Shown piece after piece: positions 18,492 through 27,142 of a stretch of 64,000 nt of DNA. Both the position numbers and the translations under genes were made by a program. The stretch is from NCBI GenBank assembly GCA_940746715.1, contig CALNWN010000014.1, positions 54,016-118,015 of the forward strand. Reading direction: 5' to 3'. Within the stretch, counting starts at the first letter, position 1, and every line of letters begins with the position of its first letter. The notes under the pieces are model-generated. The model did no database searches. It was not told the origin of the DNA and worked only from the letters and a program-made list of their open reading frames with translations. The stretch is from an uncultured Paraburkholderia sp. (GTDB taxonomy: Bacteria; Pseudomonadota; Gammaproteobacteria; Burkholderiales; Burkholderiaceae).

Positions 18492-19610
18492 ATGAAGATG
18501 TCAGCAATCGCGGTGGCGCTGTGTCTGGCCGCGGCATCGGTGGGCGCATCGGCGCAGGTCGCAACCGGCGATACGTCGTCGATAAAGATCGCGCTGTCGA
18601 ACAATTATGCAGGCAACAGCTGGCGCCAGCAGATGCTCAAGAGCTGGGCGAACGTGGCCGATCCCGCGGTGAAGCAGAAGATCGTCGCGGCCGCGCCCAG
18701 CTTCACGACGGCCGAGAGCTGGCGCCAGCAGATGCTCAAGAGCTGGGCGAACGTGGCCGATCCCGCGGTGAAGCAGAAGATCGTCGCGGCCGCGCCCAGC
18801 TTCACGACGGCCGAGAGTCAGGCGACCGAGCAGGTCCAGCAGATCCAGAACCTGATTCTGCAAGGCTACAAGGCGATTGCCGTCGATGCCGTTTCGCCGA
18901 CCGCGCTCAACGGTGTGATCAAGCAGGCGTGCGGCGCGGGCGTGACGGTCGTGTCGTTCGACGGAATCGCGACCGAGCCGTGCGCGTATCGCATCGCGGT
19001 CGATTTCCAGGGCATGGGCCGCGTGCAGGTCGATTATCTGGCGAAGCGGTCGAACGGCAAGGGCAACCTGCTGGAAATCCGCGGGCTCGCAGGCGTCTCG
19101 GTGGACGACGAGATTCACCAGGGCGTCGTGGATGAACTGAAGAAGTATCCGGGGCTGAAGATCGTCGGCTCGGTACATGGCGACTGGACGCAGACCGTCG
19201 CGCAAAAGCAGGTTGCGGGCATTCTGCCGACGCTGCCGAAGATCGACGGCGTGGTCACCCAGGGCGGCGACGGATTCGGCGCCGCGCAGGCGATCAAGGC
19301 CGCAGGACGGCCGACGCCGATCATCATTCTCGGCAACCGTCAGGAAGAGCTTGCATGGTGGGCCGATCAGAAGAAGGCCGGCTACGAGACGATGTCGGTG
19401 ACGATTCCGCCGGGCGCGTCGACGTTCGCGTTCTGGGTCACGCAGCAGATCCTGGCCGGCAAAAAGGTTCCGCACGATATCCGCATGCCGGTTCTCGAAG
19501 TGAAGCCGGATGAACTCGATACCTTGCTAGCAAAGACGCCGGCGGGCGCGCTTGCGAACAAGGAGTACACGCGCGACGAGGTGGTCGCGGTGGTCGATGG
19601 GAAAAAGTGA
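18492..19610 (+). CDS. Periplasmic sugar-binding protein with a 33-residue internal duplication
   Basis: A 372-residue ribose-type substrate-binding protein with a signal peptide (residues 1-22, ending ASA). Normal features are KIALSNNYAGNSWRQQML, GYKAIAVDAVSPTALNG, VTQGGDGFGAAQAI and LAGKKVPHDIRMPV. Residues 43-75 are repeated exactly as 76-108 because of a 99-bp tandem duplication (18618-18815). The frame is kept, but a second copy of helix 1 and the next strand region is inserted, which should disturb the N-terminal lobe. Without the repeat the length is normal (about 339). It would feed the importer encoded at 14240-17504. Confidence 0.9.
   Translation: MKMSAIAVALCLAAASVGASAQVATGDTSSIKIALSNNYAGNSWRQQMLKSWANVADPAVKQKIVAAAPSFTTAESWRQQMLKSWANVADPAVKQKIVAAAPSFTTAESQATEQVQQIQNLILQGYKAIAVDAVSPTALNGVIKQACGAGVTVVSFDGIATEPCAYRIAVDFQGMGRVQVDYLAKRSNGKGNLLEIRGLAGVSVDDEIHQGVVDELKKYPGLKIVGSVHGDWTQTVAQKQVAGILPTLPKIDGVVTQGGDGFGAAQAIKAAGRPTPIIILGNRQEELAWWADQKKAGYETMSVTIPPGASTFAFWVTQQILAGKKVPHDIRMPVLEVKPDELDTLLAKTPAGALANKEYTRDEVVAVVDGKK
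18618..18815 (+). repeat. Perfect 99-bp in-frame tandem duplication
   Basis: Positions 18618-18716 are repeated without a single mismatch as 18717-18815. The unit encodes 33 residues starting SWRQQMLKSW and ending FTTAE. Identity of the copies means the event is recent or, alternatively, an assembly artefact. Confidence 0.95.
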
Positions 19611-19688
19611 GCGCGAGCGCGGTGCAAACCTTGGCGGTGCGCCATCCTCCCCGGGCGGTTCGCCTGGCAAAACCAGGAGAGTGATCGA

Positions 19689-20279
19689 GTGGATACGGAA
19701 GCGTTCTTCAAGATGATCCGAACCTACTCGGCCATCTCCGAAGAGGCAGAGCGGGCTTGGACTTCGCTGCTGCAACCCCGGCAATACCGGAAGGACGAGT
19801 CGTTCATCGTCGCGGGCGAAGTGCCGACACGGTTCGCCTTTGTCCTCGAAGGCCTGTTCTTCCAACACCATGTCGGCCCCGAGGGGGACATGGTCATCAA
19901 GTACTTCTTTCCGGAAGGCCGGATCGCAGGCTCCGTCAGTGCGACGCTGCTTGGCAAACCTGGCCAGTTTACGATCACCGCCATCGAAGACTGCAGTGTC
20001 CTAGAGTACGAGTTCGCCGCGTTCCGATCGTTGACGACCACGTTTCCCGACATCGCAGCGTTCTACATCCATTACATGGAACGCCACTGGATCATCGAAA
20101 AGGAGCCGGTCGAGATCGCCTTTCGTCACGACAGCGCGATGAAGCGCTATCGCAATTTTATCAGCAGTGAACCCGATCTGCACAGGCGTCTGAAGCAGCA
20201 CCACATTGCGGTCTGGCTCGGCATTACTCCGGAGAGCCTGAGCCGTCTGAGGAAGGCCATTGCCCTGGGTGTCGGATGA
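19689..20279 (+). CDS. Crp/Fnr-like transcription regulator
   Basis: A 196-residue protein with a cyclic-nucleotide-binding-like beta-barrel (about residues 25-125: RKDESFIVAGEVPTRFAFVLEGL, FFPEGRIAGSVSA) and a short C-terminal recognition helix region (VWLGITPESLSRLRKAI). This form, with a minimal HTH, is common among Crp-type regulators next to small oxidoreductase or VOC genes. No FNR cysteine cluster is visible, so iron-sulfur sensing is unlikely. The effector is unknown. It is intact and is followed by a VOC protein gene after about 100 bp. Confidence 0.82.
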   Translation: MDTEAFFKMIRTYSAISEEAERAWTSLLQPRQYRKDESFIVAGEVPTRFAFVLEGLFFQHHVGPEGDMVIKYFFPEGRIAGSVSATLLGKPGQFTITAIEDCSVLEYEFAAFRSLTTTFPDIAAFYIHYMERHWIIEKEPVEIAFRHDSAMKRYRNFISSEPDLHRRLKQHHIAVWLGITPESLSRLRKAIALGVG

Positions 20280-20381
20280 ACTGGATCGCGTCTTACCAAA
20301 AGTCAATGCGCCAACAATCTTCGCGCCTGTATCTTTTAGCCAGGCAAGCGCGGTGCTTGTTCTCAACTGGGGAGACCCGTC

Positions 20382-20786
20382 ATGACCAAGTCAATCTTTG
20401 TGAACCTTCCGGTCGCAGACCTGCAAAAGTCCAAAGCCTTCTATGAGGCCTTGGGTTTCAAGAACAATCCGCAATTCACCGATGACACGGCCGCCTGCAT
20501 GGTATGGAGCGAGTCGATCTTCGTGATGCTACTCACGCACGCAAAGTGGCAAACCTTTACGAGCCGTCCGCTTCCGCAAAGCGGATCGAGCGAAGTGATG
20601 CTGGCACTGACTTGCGACAGCAAGGATGGTGTGGATCGGATGAACGATGCAGCGGTGGAGTGCGGCGGCACGGCGGACATCAACCCGAAGCAGGACTTGG
20701 GATTCATGTATAACCGCGCCCTCGCCGATCTGGACGATCATGTCTGGGAGGCGGTGTGGATGGATCCCATGGTCATGGGTTCGTGA
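20382..20786 (+). CDS. VOC/glyoxalase-fold protein
   Basis: A 134-residue vicinal-oxygen-chelate protein. The paired beta-alpha-beta-beta-beta modules are visible: FVNLPVADLQKSKAFYEALGF, and in the second half DLGFMYNRALADLDDHVWEAVWMDP. The group resembles the cytoplasmic DUF1428/YaeR-like proteins rather than a defined glyoxalase I, so no reaction is assigned. GGGGAGAC precedes the ATG. It is intact. Confidence 0.87.
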   Translation: MTKSIFVNLPVADLQKSKAFYEALGFKNNPQFTDDTAACMVWSESIFVMLLTHAKWQTFTSRPLPQSGSSEVMLALTCDSKDGVDRMNDAAVECGGTADINPKQDLGFMYNRALADLDDHVWEAVWMDPMVMGS

Positions 20787-20904
20787 CGCTGGGGCGCCGG
20801 AGCGCAGGCGCCAGCTGTTGCAGTTCGTGCATCCCATGCTCTTGTCACGAGCGACTTTACTCATTAAGCCGCTCGTGGGCCACTAGCGCTGCCAAGGGAT
20901 GCCG

Positions 20905-21071
20905 TCCTGAGTAGCACGATTTATCTCCGCGCCGTGGATATGGGGCTGGATACTGGCTATGGTTTGCCAGTATGATTTTCGCGTGCGCTTCTGCACTATC
21001 CTTGGCACCACGGCGCGCAGGGCGCTCTCGGTAGCGTTGTTATTCCCGTCGTCGACAACGGAGTCAGCCAC
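20905..21071 (-). mobile_element. Possible IS66 transposase fragment
   Basis: The translation VVDDGNNNATESALRAV resembles the DDG..DNN..E.ALR segment near the end of IS66-type transposases. The flanking translation has no further similarity and no ends are visible. It is a weak call, kept because IS66 debris occurs elsewhere in the window. Confidence 0.3.
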
Positions 21072-21139
21072 CGATTCCGCTTATTGTTGATCCGCTCATG
21101 CTCGCCGCTGAATAAAGACACGCTTTCTCGCGCGCGCTC

Positions 21140-21466
21140 TTGCAGCAGTCCACGCAGAGGGCGCCACACTATCGACTCGCAGCGTTGCCAGCATCGCCGG
21201 ATGGCACCCGGCGTCCGGGACGGTGGGGAGTCGGCGATGGCGGCGTGAAGGTCGAGGTCGAACTCTGGAACATGCCTGTCTCGGAGTGTGGCTCATTCAT
21301 TGCGACCGTTCCGTCGCCGCTGGCTCTCGGCAAGATCGAACTAGCAGATGGTTCGTGGGTGACCGGTTTCCTGTGCGAACCGTATGGCGTTCATTCGGCC
21401 ACCGACATCTCGGAATTTGGCGGATGGCGGGCATGGCTTGCCAATGAGCGCGCCCGCGACGCTTGA
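21140..21466 (+). pseudogene. Allophanate hydrolase-like C-terminal fragment
   Basis: The translation YRLAALPASPDGTRRPG, VEVELWNMPVSECGSFI, PSPLALGKIELADG, GFLCE and TDISEFGGWRAWLA matches the small C-terminal domain found after the amidase domain of allophanate hydrolases (AtzF/DUR1,2 type). The amidase domain is absent upstream, where only IS-like debris is seen. It lies next to a GntR gene and the Rieske/glutamine-synthetase cluster, so it may be the end of a lost nitrogen-releasing hydrolase of that locus (inference). Confidence 0.65.
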
Positions 21467-21587
21467 GGCCGTGCTTTCATTCTGGACTTGAACGGCGCAA
21501 TACACGCGCACTAGTGCAGGCGAGCGTTTGCCCAGCGGGGCGCGCTCGCTGCGTCGTCTGCATCCTTCACGCGTTAAGACCGCGCAC

Positions 21588-22319
21588 TCAAAGTCCGGCT
21601 TCCGCCACGAGCTGCAGCGCGGGCGCGAACTCCATGCAGACTTCGGGCCGCTCCAGCGCGTACGCGAGATTCCTCTGCGCGATCTGGACGTGCTCCGTGG
21701 CCAGCGCGAGCGCCCGCGTACCCTCGCCGCGCTCCATCGCCTGAACCAGGCTGTGGTGCTGCTCATGGGCCATGAAAAGCCATTGACGGCCTTCCTGGAT
21801 GGCCGATTGCATCGGCAGCATCGCGCTTGCGGCAGCGAACGGCAGCCGGTTGTTCATGTCGATGGCGCGAATAAGCGCTGCATTGCCGGAGCCATCGACC
21901 ACCAGTTTGTGAAACCGGTTATTCATGTCGGTATAGCCGGCATAGTCGTCGAGGTCGAGTTCCGACTTGGCCAGCAACCTGTCGCCCGCGCGCAGGCATT
22001 CGGCGAACGCATTCGACAGTTGTCGCGGTACGCCATGTTCCGCGACGAGGCGGGCGGCCATGCCTTCCAGGTGTCCACGCACGGCGATCGCGTCGGCGAT
22101 TTCCGCCGCGGTGATACGCCGCATCACGTAACCGCCTGCGGGCGACGGCTCGACGAGTCCTTCCTGTTCCAGCGTGGTGAGCGCGAGCCGGACCGGCGTG
22201 CGCGACGCCTGCAGCCGTTCGGCAAGGGCCACCTCGCCTAGGCGCTCACCAGAGGCGAACTCGCCCTTGAGTATGAGGTCGCGCAGATGCACCAACACCT
22301 TCTCCTGTTGCGTCTCCAT
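21588..22319 (-). CDS. GntR-family regulator, FCD subfamily
   Basis: A 243-residue regulator from ATG 22319, which has AAAGGAG upstream (a start at 22364 would add 15 residues). The winged helix includes LILKGEFASGERLGEVALAE and ASRTPVRLALTTLEQEGLV. The FCD domain includes VRGHLEGMAARLVAEHG, NNRFHKLVVDGSGN and EQHHSLVQAM, with the histidines expected for metal or ligand binding. It is intact and diverges from the Rieske oxygenase cluster, so it is the most likely local repressor of that cluster. Confidence 0.9.
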   Translation of the reverse strand: METQQEKVLVHLRDLILKGEFASGERLGEVALAERLQASRTPVRLALTTLEQEGLVEPSPAGGYVMRRITAAEIADAIAVRGHLEGMAARLVAEHGVPRQLSNAFAECLRAGDRLLAKSELDLDDYAGYTDMNNRFHKLVVDGSGNAALIRAIDMNNRLPFAAASAMLPMQSAIQEGRQWLFMAHEQHHSLVQAMERGEGTRALALATEHVQIAQRNLAYALERPEVCMEFAPALQLVAEAGL

Positions 22320-22701
22320 TCCTGTTTCTCCTTTCGCCCGCTGAGGCGTCGTGCCGTCTTGCACAGTGCCCAGCTTACTTTTGCATTGTAGCTGAGCGTG
22401 GGCTCAACGGTATGTGCGTTTGAGACGAAGTATTCTTCCGTGTATGCAGCAAGGCGGAAACATTGACATTTTCGGAGAGATGGCAAACCAGGGAAAATAA
22501 CTACGCGCCCGCAAAAGTCGTGACAATTCAAATGTTAAATATGATCTTGGCACCCGGGTTCTTGGTACACGGGCGCGGTCGGTGCTCAGAGGTGTATGCA
22601 ACGCTTGCAGATATGAATTCAATATCCTATTCTTTGCATAAAATAAACGATATGCTGCATGCGGGCGCCCATCGTTTGTATTCACTCTAGGAGACAGTGT
22701 C
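22320..22701. promoter_or_regulatory. Divergent control region with a candidate operator at 22610-22626
   Basis: An AT-rich 380-bp region between the GntR gene and the Rieske oxygenase gene. At 22610-22626 a palindrome GATAT-GAATTCA-ATATC is present, about 75 bp before the oxygenase start, followed by TTTGCATAAAATAAACGATAT that could supply promoter elements. GGAG precedes the oxygenase ATG. The operator role is inferred from symmetry and position only. Confidence 0.4.
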
Positions 22702-24021
22702 ATGATGAGTTCCGCGCAAAACGACGCGATCACTCGCGTCGGCAAAGGCACGCCGGCAGGCGAACTGTTACGCAACTATTGGCAGCCGGTCGCGCTGGTA
22801 GAGGAGCTCCCCGACGTGCGGCCGGTACGCGCGGTGCGACTGATGGGTCAGGACTTCGTCGTATTCAGGGACGAACAGGGCCGCTATGGAATGCTCGACC
22901 GGGATTGCCCGCACCGCGGCGCCGATCTCGCCGCCGGCAGGCTCGAAGCAGGGGGCTTGCGCTGTGCTTTTCACGGCTGGCTTTTCGACGTCGAGGGCCA
23001 GTGTCTGTCCACGCCGGGAGAACCGGCTGGGAGCTCGCTGTGCAAGCGGGTTCGTCAGAGCGCGTATCCGGTTATCGAACGAAGCGGCATTCTGTTCGCC
23101 TATATCGGCAAAGGTGAGCTGCTGGCGTTCCCCCACTTCGACTGTTTCGCGGCGCCGAACGAGTACACATTCGCCTTCAAGGGACTATTCGAATGCAACT
23201 GGTTGCAGGCGCTCGAGGTGGGCATCGACCCCGCGCACGCATCTTTTCTTCATCACTTCTTTGAAGACGAAGATGTCAGCACAAGCTATGGCAAGCAATT
23301 TCGTGGCGCGTCGGCGGACTCGAATATGCCCATCACGAAGGTGCTGCGCGAATATGAGTCGCCTGAAATTCTCGTCAGCCCGGCCGACTACGGTCTTCGG
23401 CTAATTGCAAAACGTCCGATCGATGACGAGCACACGCATGTGCGTGTGACGAACGTCGTGTTCCCTCAGGCCTTCGTGATTCCGATGAGCGCCGAAATGA
23501 CCATTACGCAATGGCACGTTCCCGTCGACGACGAGAACTGCTACTGGTACGCGATCTTCACGAGCTTCGGCGCGCCGACGAACAAGCAGCAGATGCGTGA
23601 ACAGCGGCTTGAACTGTACGAATTGCCCGATTACACATCGCGCAGGAACAAGCGCAACCACTACGGCTTCGACGTGCACGAGCAATTGACGGAAACGTAT
23701 ACGGGTATGGGCTTCGACATCAACGTGCACGATCAGTGGGCGGTGGAGTCGCAAGGGCCCATTCAGGATCGCACGCGAGAGCATTTGGGTACGACTGACA
23801 AGGGAATCATGGCGTACCGGCGGCTGCTCGTGGTGGACGCAATAGAAAAGACGCAAGCCGGCGAGAAGACGTTGATGGTGATCGATGAAGAGGCGGCGGC
23901 ACACCTGACCGGGCCGGCGTCGATCGACGGCATTGCTCCCGCTGAGCGTTGGGACGAGTACTGGAAGGAAGCGGATGCCAGCCGCCGCGCTGCCGCGCCT
24001 TGGCCCGCGCCCAAGGCTTGA
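22702..24021 (+). CDS. Rieske non-heme iron oxygenase, alpha subunit (phthalate 4,5-dioxygenase-like)
   Basis: A 439-residue ring-hydroxylating or demethylating oxygenase. The Rieske [2Fe-2S] ligands are Cys69 and His71 in DCPHRGADL and Cys88 and His91 in CAFHGW. The mononuclear iron triad begins with Asp176-x2-His179-x4-His184 in IDPAHASFLHH. Length and motifs fit the phthalate-dioxygenase-type alpha subunit that works without a beta subunit. The downstream genes supply a glutamine-synthetase-like enzyme, a ferredoxin and a reductase, so electrons would flow NAD(P)H to reductase to ferredoxin to this protein. The substrate is unknown; an amine or its gamma-glutamyl derivative is suggested by context. 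It is intact. Confidence 0.93.
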   Translation: MMSSAQNDAITRVGKGTPAGELLRNYWQPVALVEELPDVRPVRAVRLMGQDFVVFRDEQGRYGMLDRDCPHRGADLAAGRLEAGGLRCAFHGWLFDVEGQCLSTPGEPAGSSLCKRVRQSAYPVIERSGILFAYIGKGELLAFPHFDCFAAPNEYTFAFKGLFECNWLQALEVGIDPAHASFLHHFFEDEDVSTSYGKQFRGASADSNMPITKVLREYESPEILVSPADYGLRLIAKRPIDDEHTHVRVTNVVFPQAFVIPMSAEMTITQWHVPVDDENCYWYAIFTSFGAPTNKQQMREQRLELYELPDYTSRRNKRNHYGFDVHEQLTETYTGMGFDINVHDQWAVESQGPIQDRTREHLGTTDKGIMAYRRLLVVDAIEKTQAGEKTLMVIDEEAAAHLTGPASIDGIAPAERWDEYWKEADASRRAAAPWPAPKA

Positions 24022-24074
24022 GTCCTATCCCAACCGGAACGGAGCGCGCGGCTTTCAGGCTGCGCGGAAGAGAC

Positions 24075-25512
24075 ATGTCTTTCGTTAAAACCCATGGTCT
24101 TTGGACCGACGCGCAGAACGCGGCCTTCGCGCAGCTTCTGGAGCGCCTGAAGGAAAGTGCCGTACAGGTCGTGCGATTCTCGTTTCCCGATCAGCATGGA
24201 TTGCTGCGCGGCAAGACACTGGTCGTCGACGATGCAATCAAGGCCTTCGAATGCGGCGTGACGCTGACGAGCACACTGCTTGCCAAGGATACGTCGCATC
24301 GCACCGTGTTCCCGGTGTTTACAGCGGGCGGCGGATTCGGCATGCCCGAGATGCAGGGAGCGTGCGACACGCTGATGATTGCCGATCCGCAAACGTTTCG
24401 AATTTTGCCTTGGGCACCGCATACAGGCTGGGTGCTCTGCGATCTCTACTTCCCTAACGGCAGGCCTGTGCCCTTCGGCACGCGGCACCTATTTCGTCGC
24501 GCGCTGGAGCGGCTCGCGAACCAGGGGTTCGAACTGGTCAGCGGCCTCGAGGTCGAGTTTCATGTGTTCAAGCTCACGAACCCGAATATGAAACCCGAGC
24601 ATTCCGGCCAGCCCGGCTTGCCGCCCGATGTCGAACTGCTGTCGCACGGCTATCAGTATCTGACCGAGCTGCGATACGACGCCGTCGATCACGTCATGGA
24701 AATGCTGCGCAATGGCATCGACGGCCTTGAGCTTCCCGTGCGGTCACTCGAAGTCGAGTACGGTCCGAGTCAGTTCGAGTTCACCTTCGCGCCGACGAAG
24801 GGAATCAAAAGCGCCGACGACATGATCCTCTTTCGCAGCGCCGTCAAACAGATATGCCAGCGCAACGGCTATCACGCGACCTTCATGTGCCGGCCGCGTA
24901 TTCCGAACGTGGTGTCGAGCGGATGGCATCTGCACCAGTCGCTCGTGCATATCGACAATGGCAGCAACGCGTTCATGCCGTCAGATGCAACTGCTCCGCT
25001 TTCGTCTGTGGGGCAAGCGTACCTTGCGGGGCTGCTTGCCCACGCGCAAGGGGCGACTGCTCTATCGACGCCCACAATCAACGGCTACAGGCGGTATCGG
25101 CCCTATTCCAATGCACCCGATCGCGCGAACTGGGGATGTGACAACCGCGGGGTCATGCTGCGCGTGCTGGGCGGGCCGAACGATCCGGCGACGCGCGTGG
25201 AGAACCGCGTCGGCGAACCTACGGCGAACCCGTATCTGTATTTCGGCACGCAGGTGCTATCGGGGCTCGACGGGTTGCAGCGCAATCTGGAATTGCCGCC
25301 TTCAGCGGACACACCGTATGAGACTCAAGCGTAATCGCTGGCCCCGTTCACTCGGCGACGCGCTCGACGCACTGCGTGCGAACGAATGCATGCTTGAAGG
25401 CTTCGGCAGCGCCTTCATCGACTACTTCTGCAAGCTCAAGGAAGCGGAGATCAACCGCTTCAATCTCGAAGTAACCGACTGGGAACACCGCGAGTACTTC
25501 GAAACCTTCTGA
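24075..25512 (+). pseudogene. Glutamine-synthetase-family ligase, frameshifted near the C-terminus
   Basis: A glutamine-synthetase fold enzyme (ATP-dependent gamma-glutamyl ligase). MSFVKTHGLW at 24075 begins the grasp domain; FSFPDQHGLLRGK, GLEVEFHVFK, LEVEYGPSQFEF, SSGWHLHQSL and NRVGEPTANPYLYFG cover the catalytic barrel (Glu, His and Arg ligands). An extra T at about 25333 creates a TAA after YETQA. The correct continuation, RSLGDALDALRANE to DWEHREYFETF, lies one frame over and ends at 25512. The protein loses about 58 residues that close the active site. The gene sits between oxygenase and ferredoxin genes, as in aniline-type operons where the homologue glutamylates the amine. Confidence 0.9.
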
Positions 25513-25540
25513 ATGTTCCCAATCATCAGGGAGACATGTG

Positions 25541-25864
25541 ATGCCTATCGTCACTTATATTCTGCGCGACGGCAAATGCACTGAAATCGAAGTGTCCGCC
25601 GGTACCAGCGTGATGGAGGCAGCGACCCACAACAACGTGCGTGGCATCGACGCCGAGTGTGGCGGGTGCCTGTCGTGCGCGACATGCCACGTCTATATTG
25701 ATCCTTCTTCGACGGCTGAGCTTCCAGCGCCCGACGATGCCGAGCAGGAACTGCTCGAAGGCGTGGCAGCCGAACGCCGCCCGGAAAGCCGGCTCAGTTG
25801 CCAGCTCGTCGTCGCATCGACGATGAGTGGACTTGTCGTGCGGATTCCCGAAAAGCAGGGATGA
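25541..25864 (+). CDS. [2Fe-2S] ferredoxin, adrenodoxin/putidaredoxin type
   Basis: A 107-residue vertebrate-type ferredoxin. Cluster ligands are Cys40, Cys46, Cys49 (ECGGCLSCATCHVYI) and Cys87 (SRLSCQL). The conserved acidic interaction helix contains DDAEQELLEGVAAERRPESR. ATG 25541 is preferred over the GTG three bases earlier. It is intact, lies 28 bp after the synthetase gene and 4 bp before the reductase gene, and is the expected electron carrier for the Rieske oxygenase at 22702. Confidence 0.93.
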   Translation: MPIVTYILRDGKCTEIEVSAGTSVMEAATHNNVRGIDAECGGCLSCATCHVYIDPSSTAELPAPDDAEQELLEGVAAERRPESRLSCQLVVASTMSGLVVRIPEKQG

Positions 25865-25868
25865 GATC

Positions 25869-27127
25869 ATGAAACCCAAGCTTGTGATTGTCGGCGCTTC
25901 GTATGCGGGGCTGCAACTCGCGGCCTCCGCGAGAGAGTCAGGTCACGACGGCGATATCGTGCTGATCGGCGACGAACCTCACGCGCCATATCAGCGTCCG
26001 CCGTTGTCCAAAGGCTTTCTGACGGGCGGCTTCGCGGAAGAACGCCTGCCGCTGCGCTCGCCGGCGTTTTACGGCGAAATGCGAATTCAGTAGATGCCTT
26101 CGACGCGAGCACTGCGCATCGACCGCGAACGCAAAGAGATCGAGTTGCACGACGGCGCGCGCGTCGCCTACGACCATCTCGCGCTGACCACGGGCGCGCG
26201 TGTGCGCAAGCTCGATTGCAAAGGCGCGTCGCACGATGCGGTTCACTACTTGCGCGATCTGCCCGATGCAAGACGCCTCGTTGAGCGCACGCGAACCGCG
26301 CGGCGTGCGGTCGTGGTGGGCGGCGGATACATCGGCCTCGAAGCGGCGGCATCGCTGCGTCAGAAAGGCCTCGACGTCACGGTCGTGGAGGCCGAGGCGC
26401 GCGTGCTTGCACGTGTTGCTTCGCCATCTATCTCCGTCATCATGCAGCGCGCCCACACGAGGCACGGCGTGTCACTTGCGCTGGGACGGAAAGTAGTCGC
26501 TATCCACAACGTCGCGGACGGCGTCGCCGTCGAGCTGGACGACGGTGCGTGGCTGTCGTGCGATCTCGTCGTGGTCGGCATTGGCGTGCTGCCGAATACA
26601 GAGCTCGCTGCGGGCTGCGGATTGGAGGTGGCGAGCGGCATCGTAGTGGATGCGTGTGTGCGCACCAGCGACCCGTCGATCGTCGCCGCCGGCGATTGTG
26701 CGGCTTTTGTGCCGTACTGGTCGCCGGCGGGCAGAGCGGCCTGCCGCATCGAGTCGGTGCAGAACGCAAACGATATGGCGAGGACAGCGGCGGCCTCGAT
26801 CCTCGGGCGATCCGAGCACTATCGCGCGGTGCCCTGGTTCTGGTCGGACCAATGCGATCTGAAGCTGCAAATGGCCGGCGTCAGTACGGGGTTCAACGAT
26901 TTCGCGGTGCGCGGCTCTGTCGACGAAGGCAAGTTTTCGCTGTTTTACTTTCGCGACGGCAGGCTCTTGCTGTGGACAGCATCAACCGGCCACAAGACCA
27001 CATGCTCGCACGCAAGCTGCTCTCAACCGGTACGTGGCCAAGCGTAGACGACATCAACGATCCGGGGTTCGACCTCAAGGCATTCGCGAACCGCGACGTC
27101 AGCGTGGCGCACGGAGCGACATCATGA
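25869..27127 (+). pseudogene. FAD-dependent ferredoxin reductase with an amber codon and a frameshift
   Basis: A putidaredoxin-reductase-like flavoprotein. The FAD Rossmann motif IVGASYAGLQLAASAR and YQRPPLSKGFLTG are followed in frame by TAG at 26091-26093, after MRIQ. The same frame then continues normally: TTGARVRKLDCKG, the NAD(P) motif VVVGGGYIGLEAAASLR, IVAAGDCAAF and WFWSDQCDLKLQMAG. A 1-bp deletion near 26965 shifts the last 50 residues (SINRPQDHMLARKLL) to another frame, ending TGA at 27125-27127. Full length would be about 419. The electron-supply chain of the oxygenase is therefore broken unless another reductase substitutes. Confidence 0.9.
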
Positions 27128-27142
27128 GAGCGGGTGACAGCC

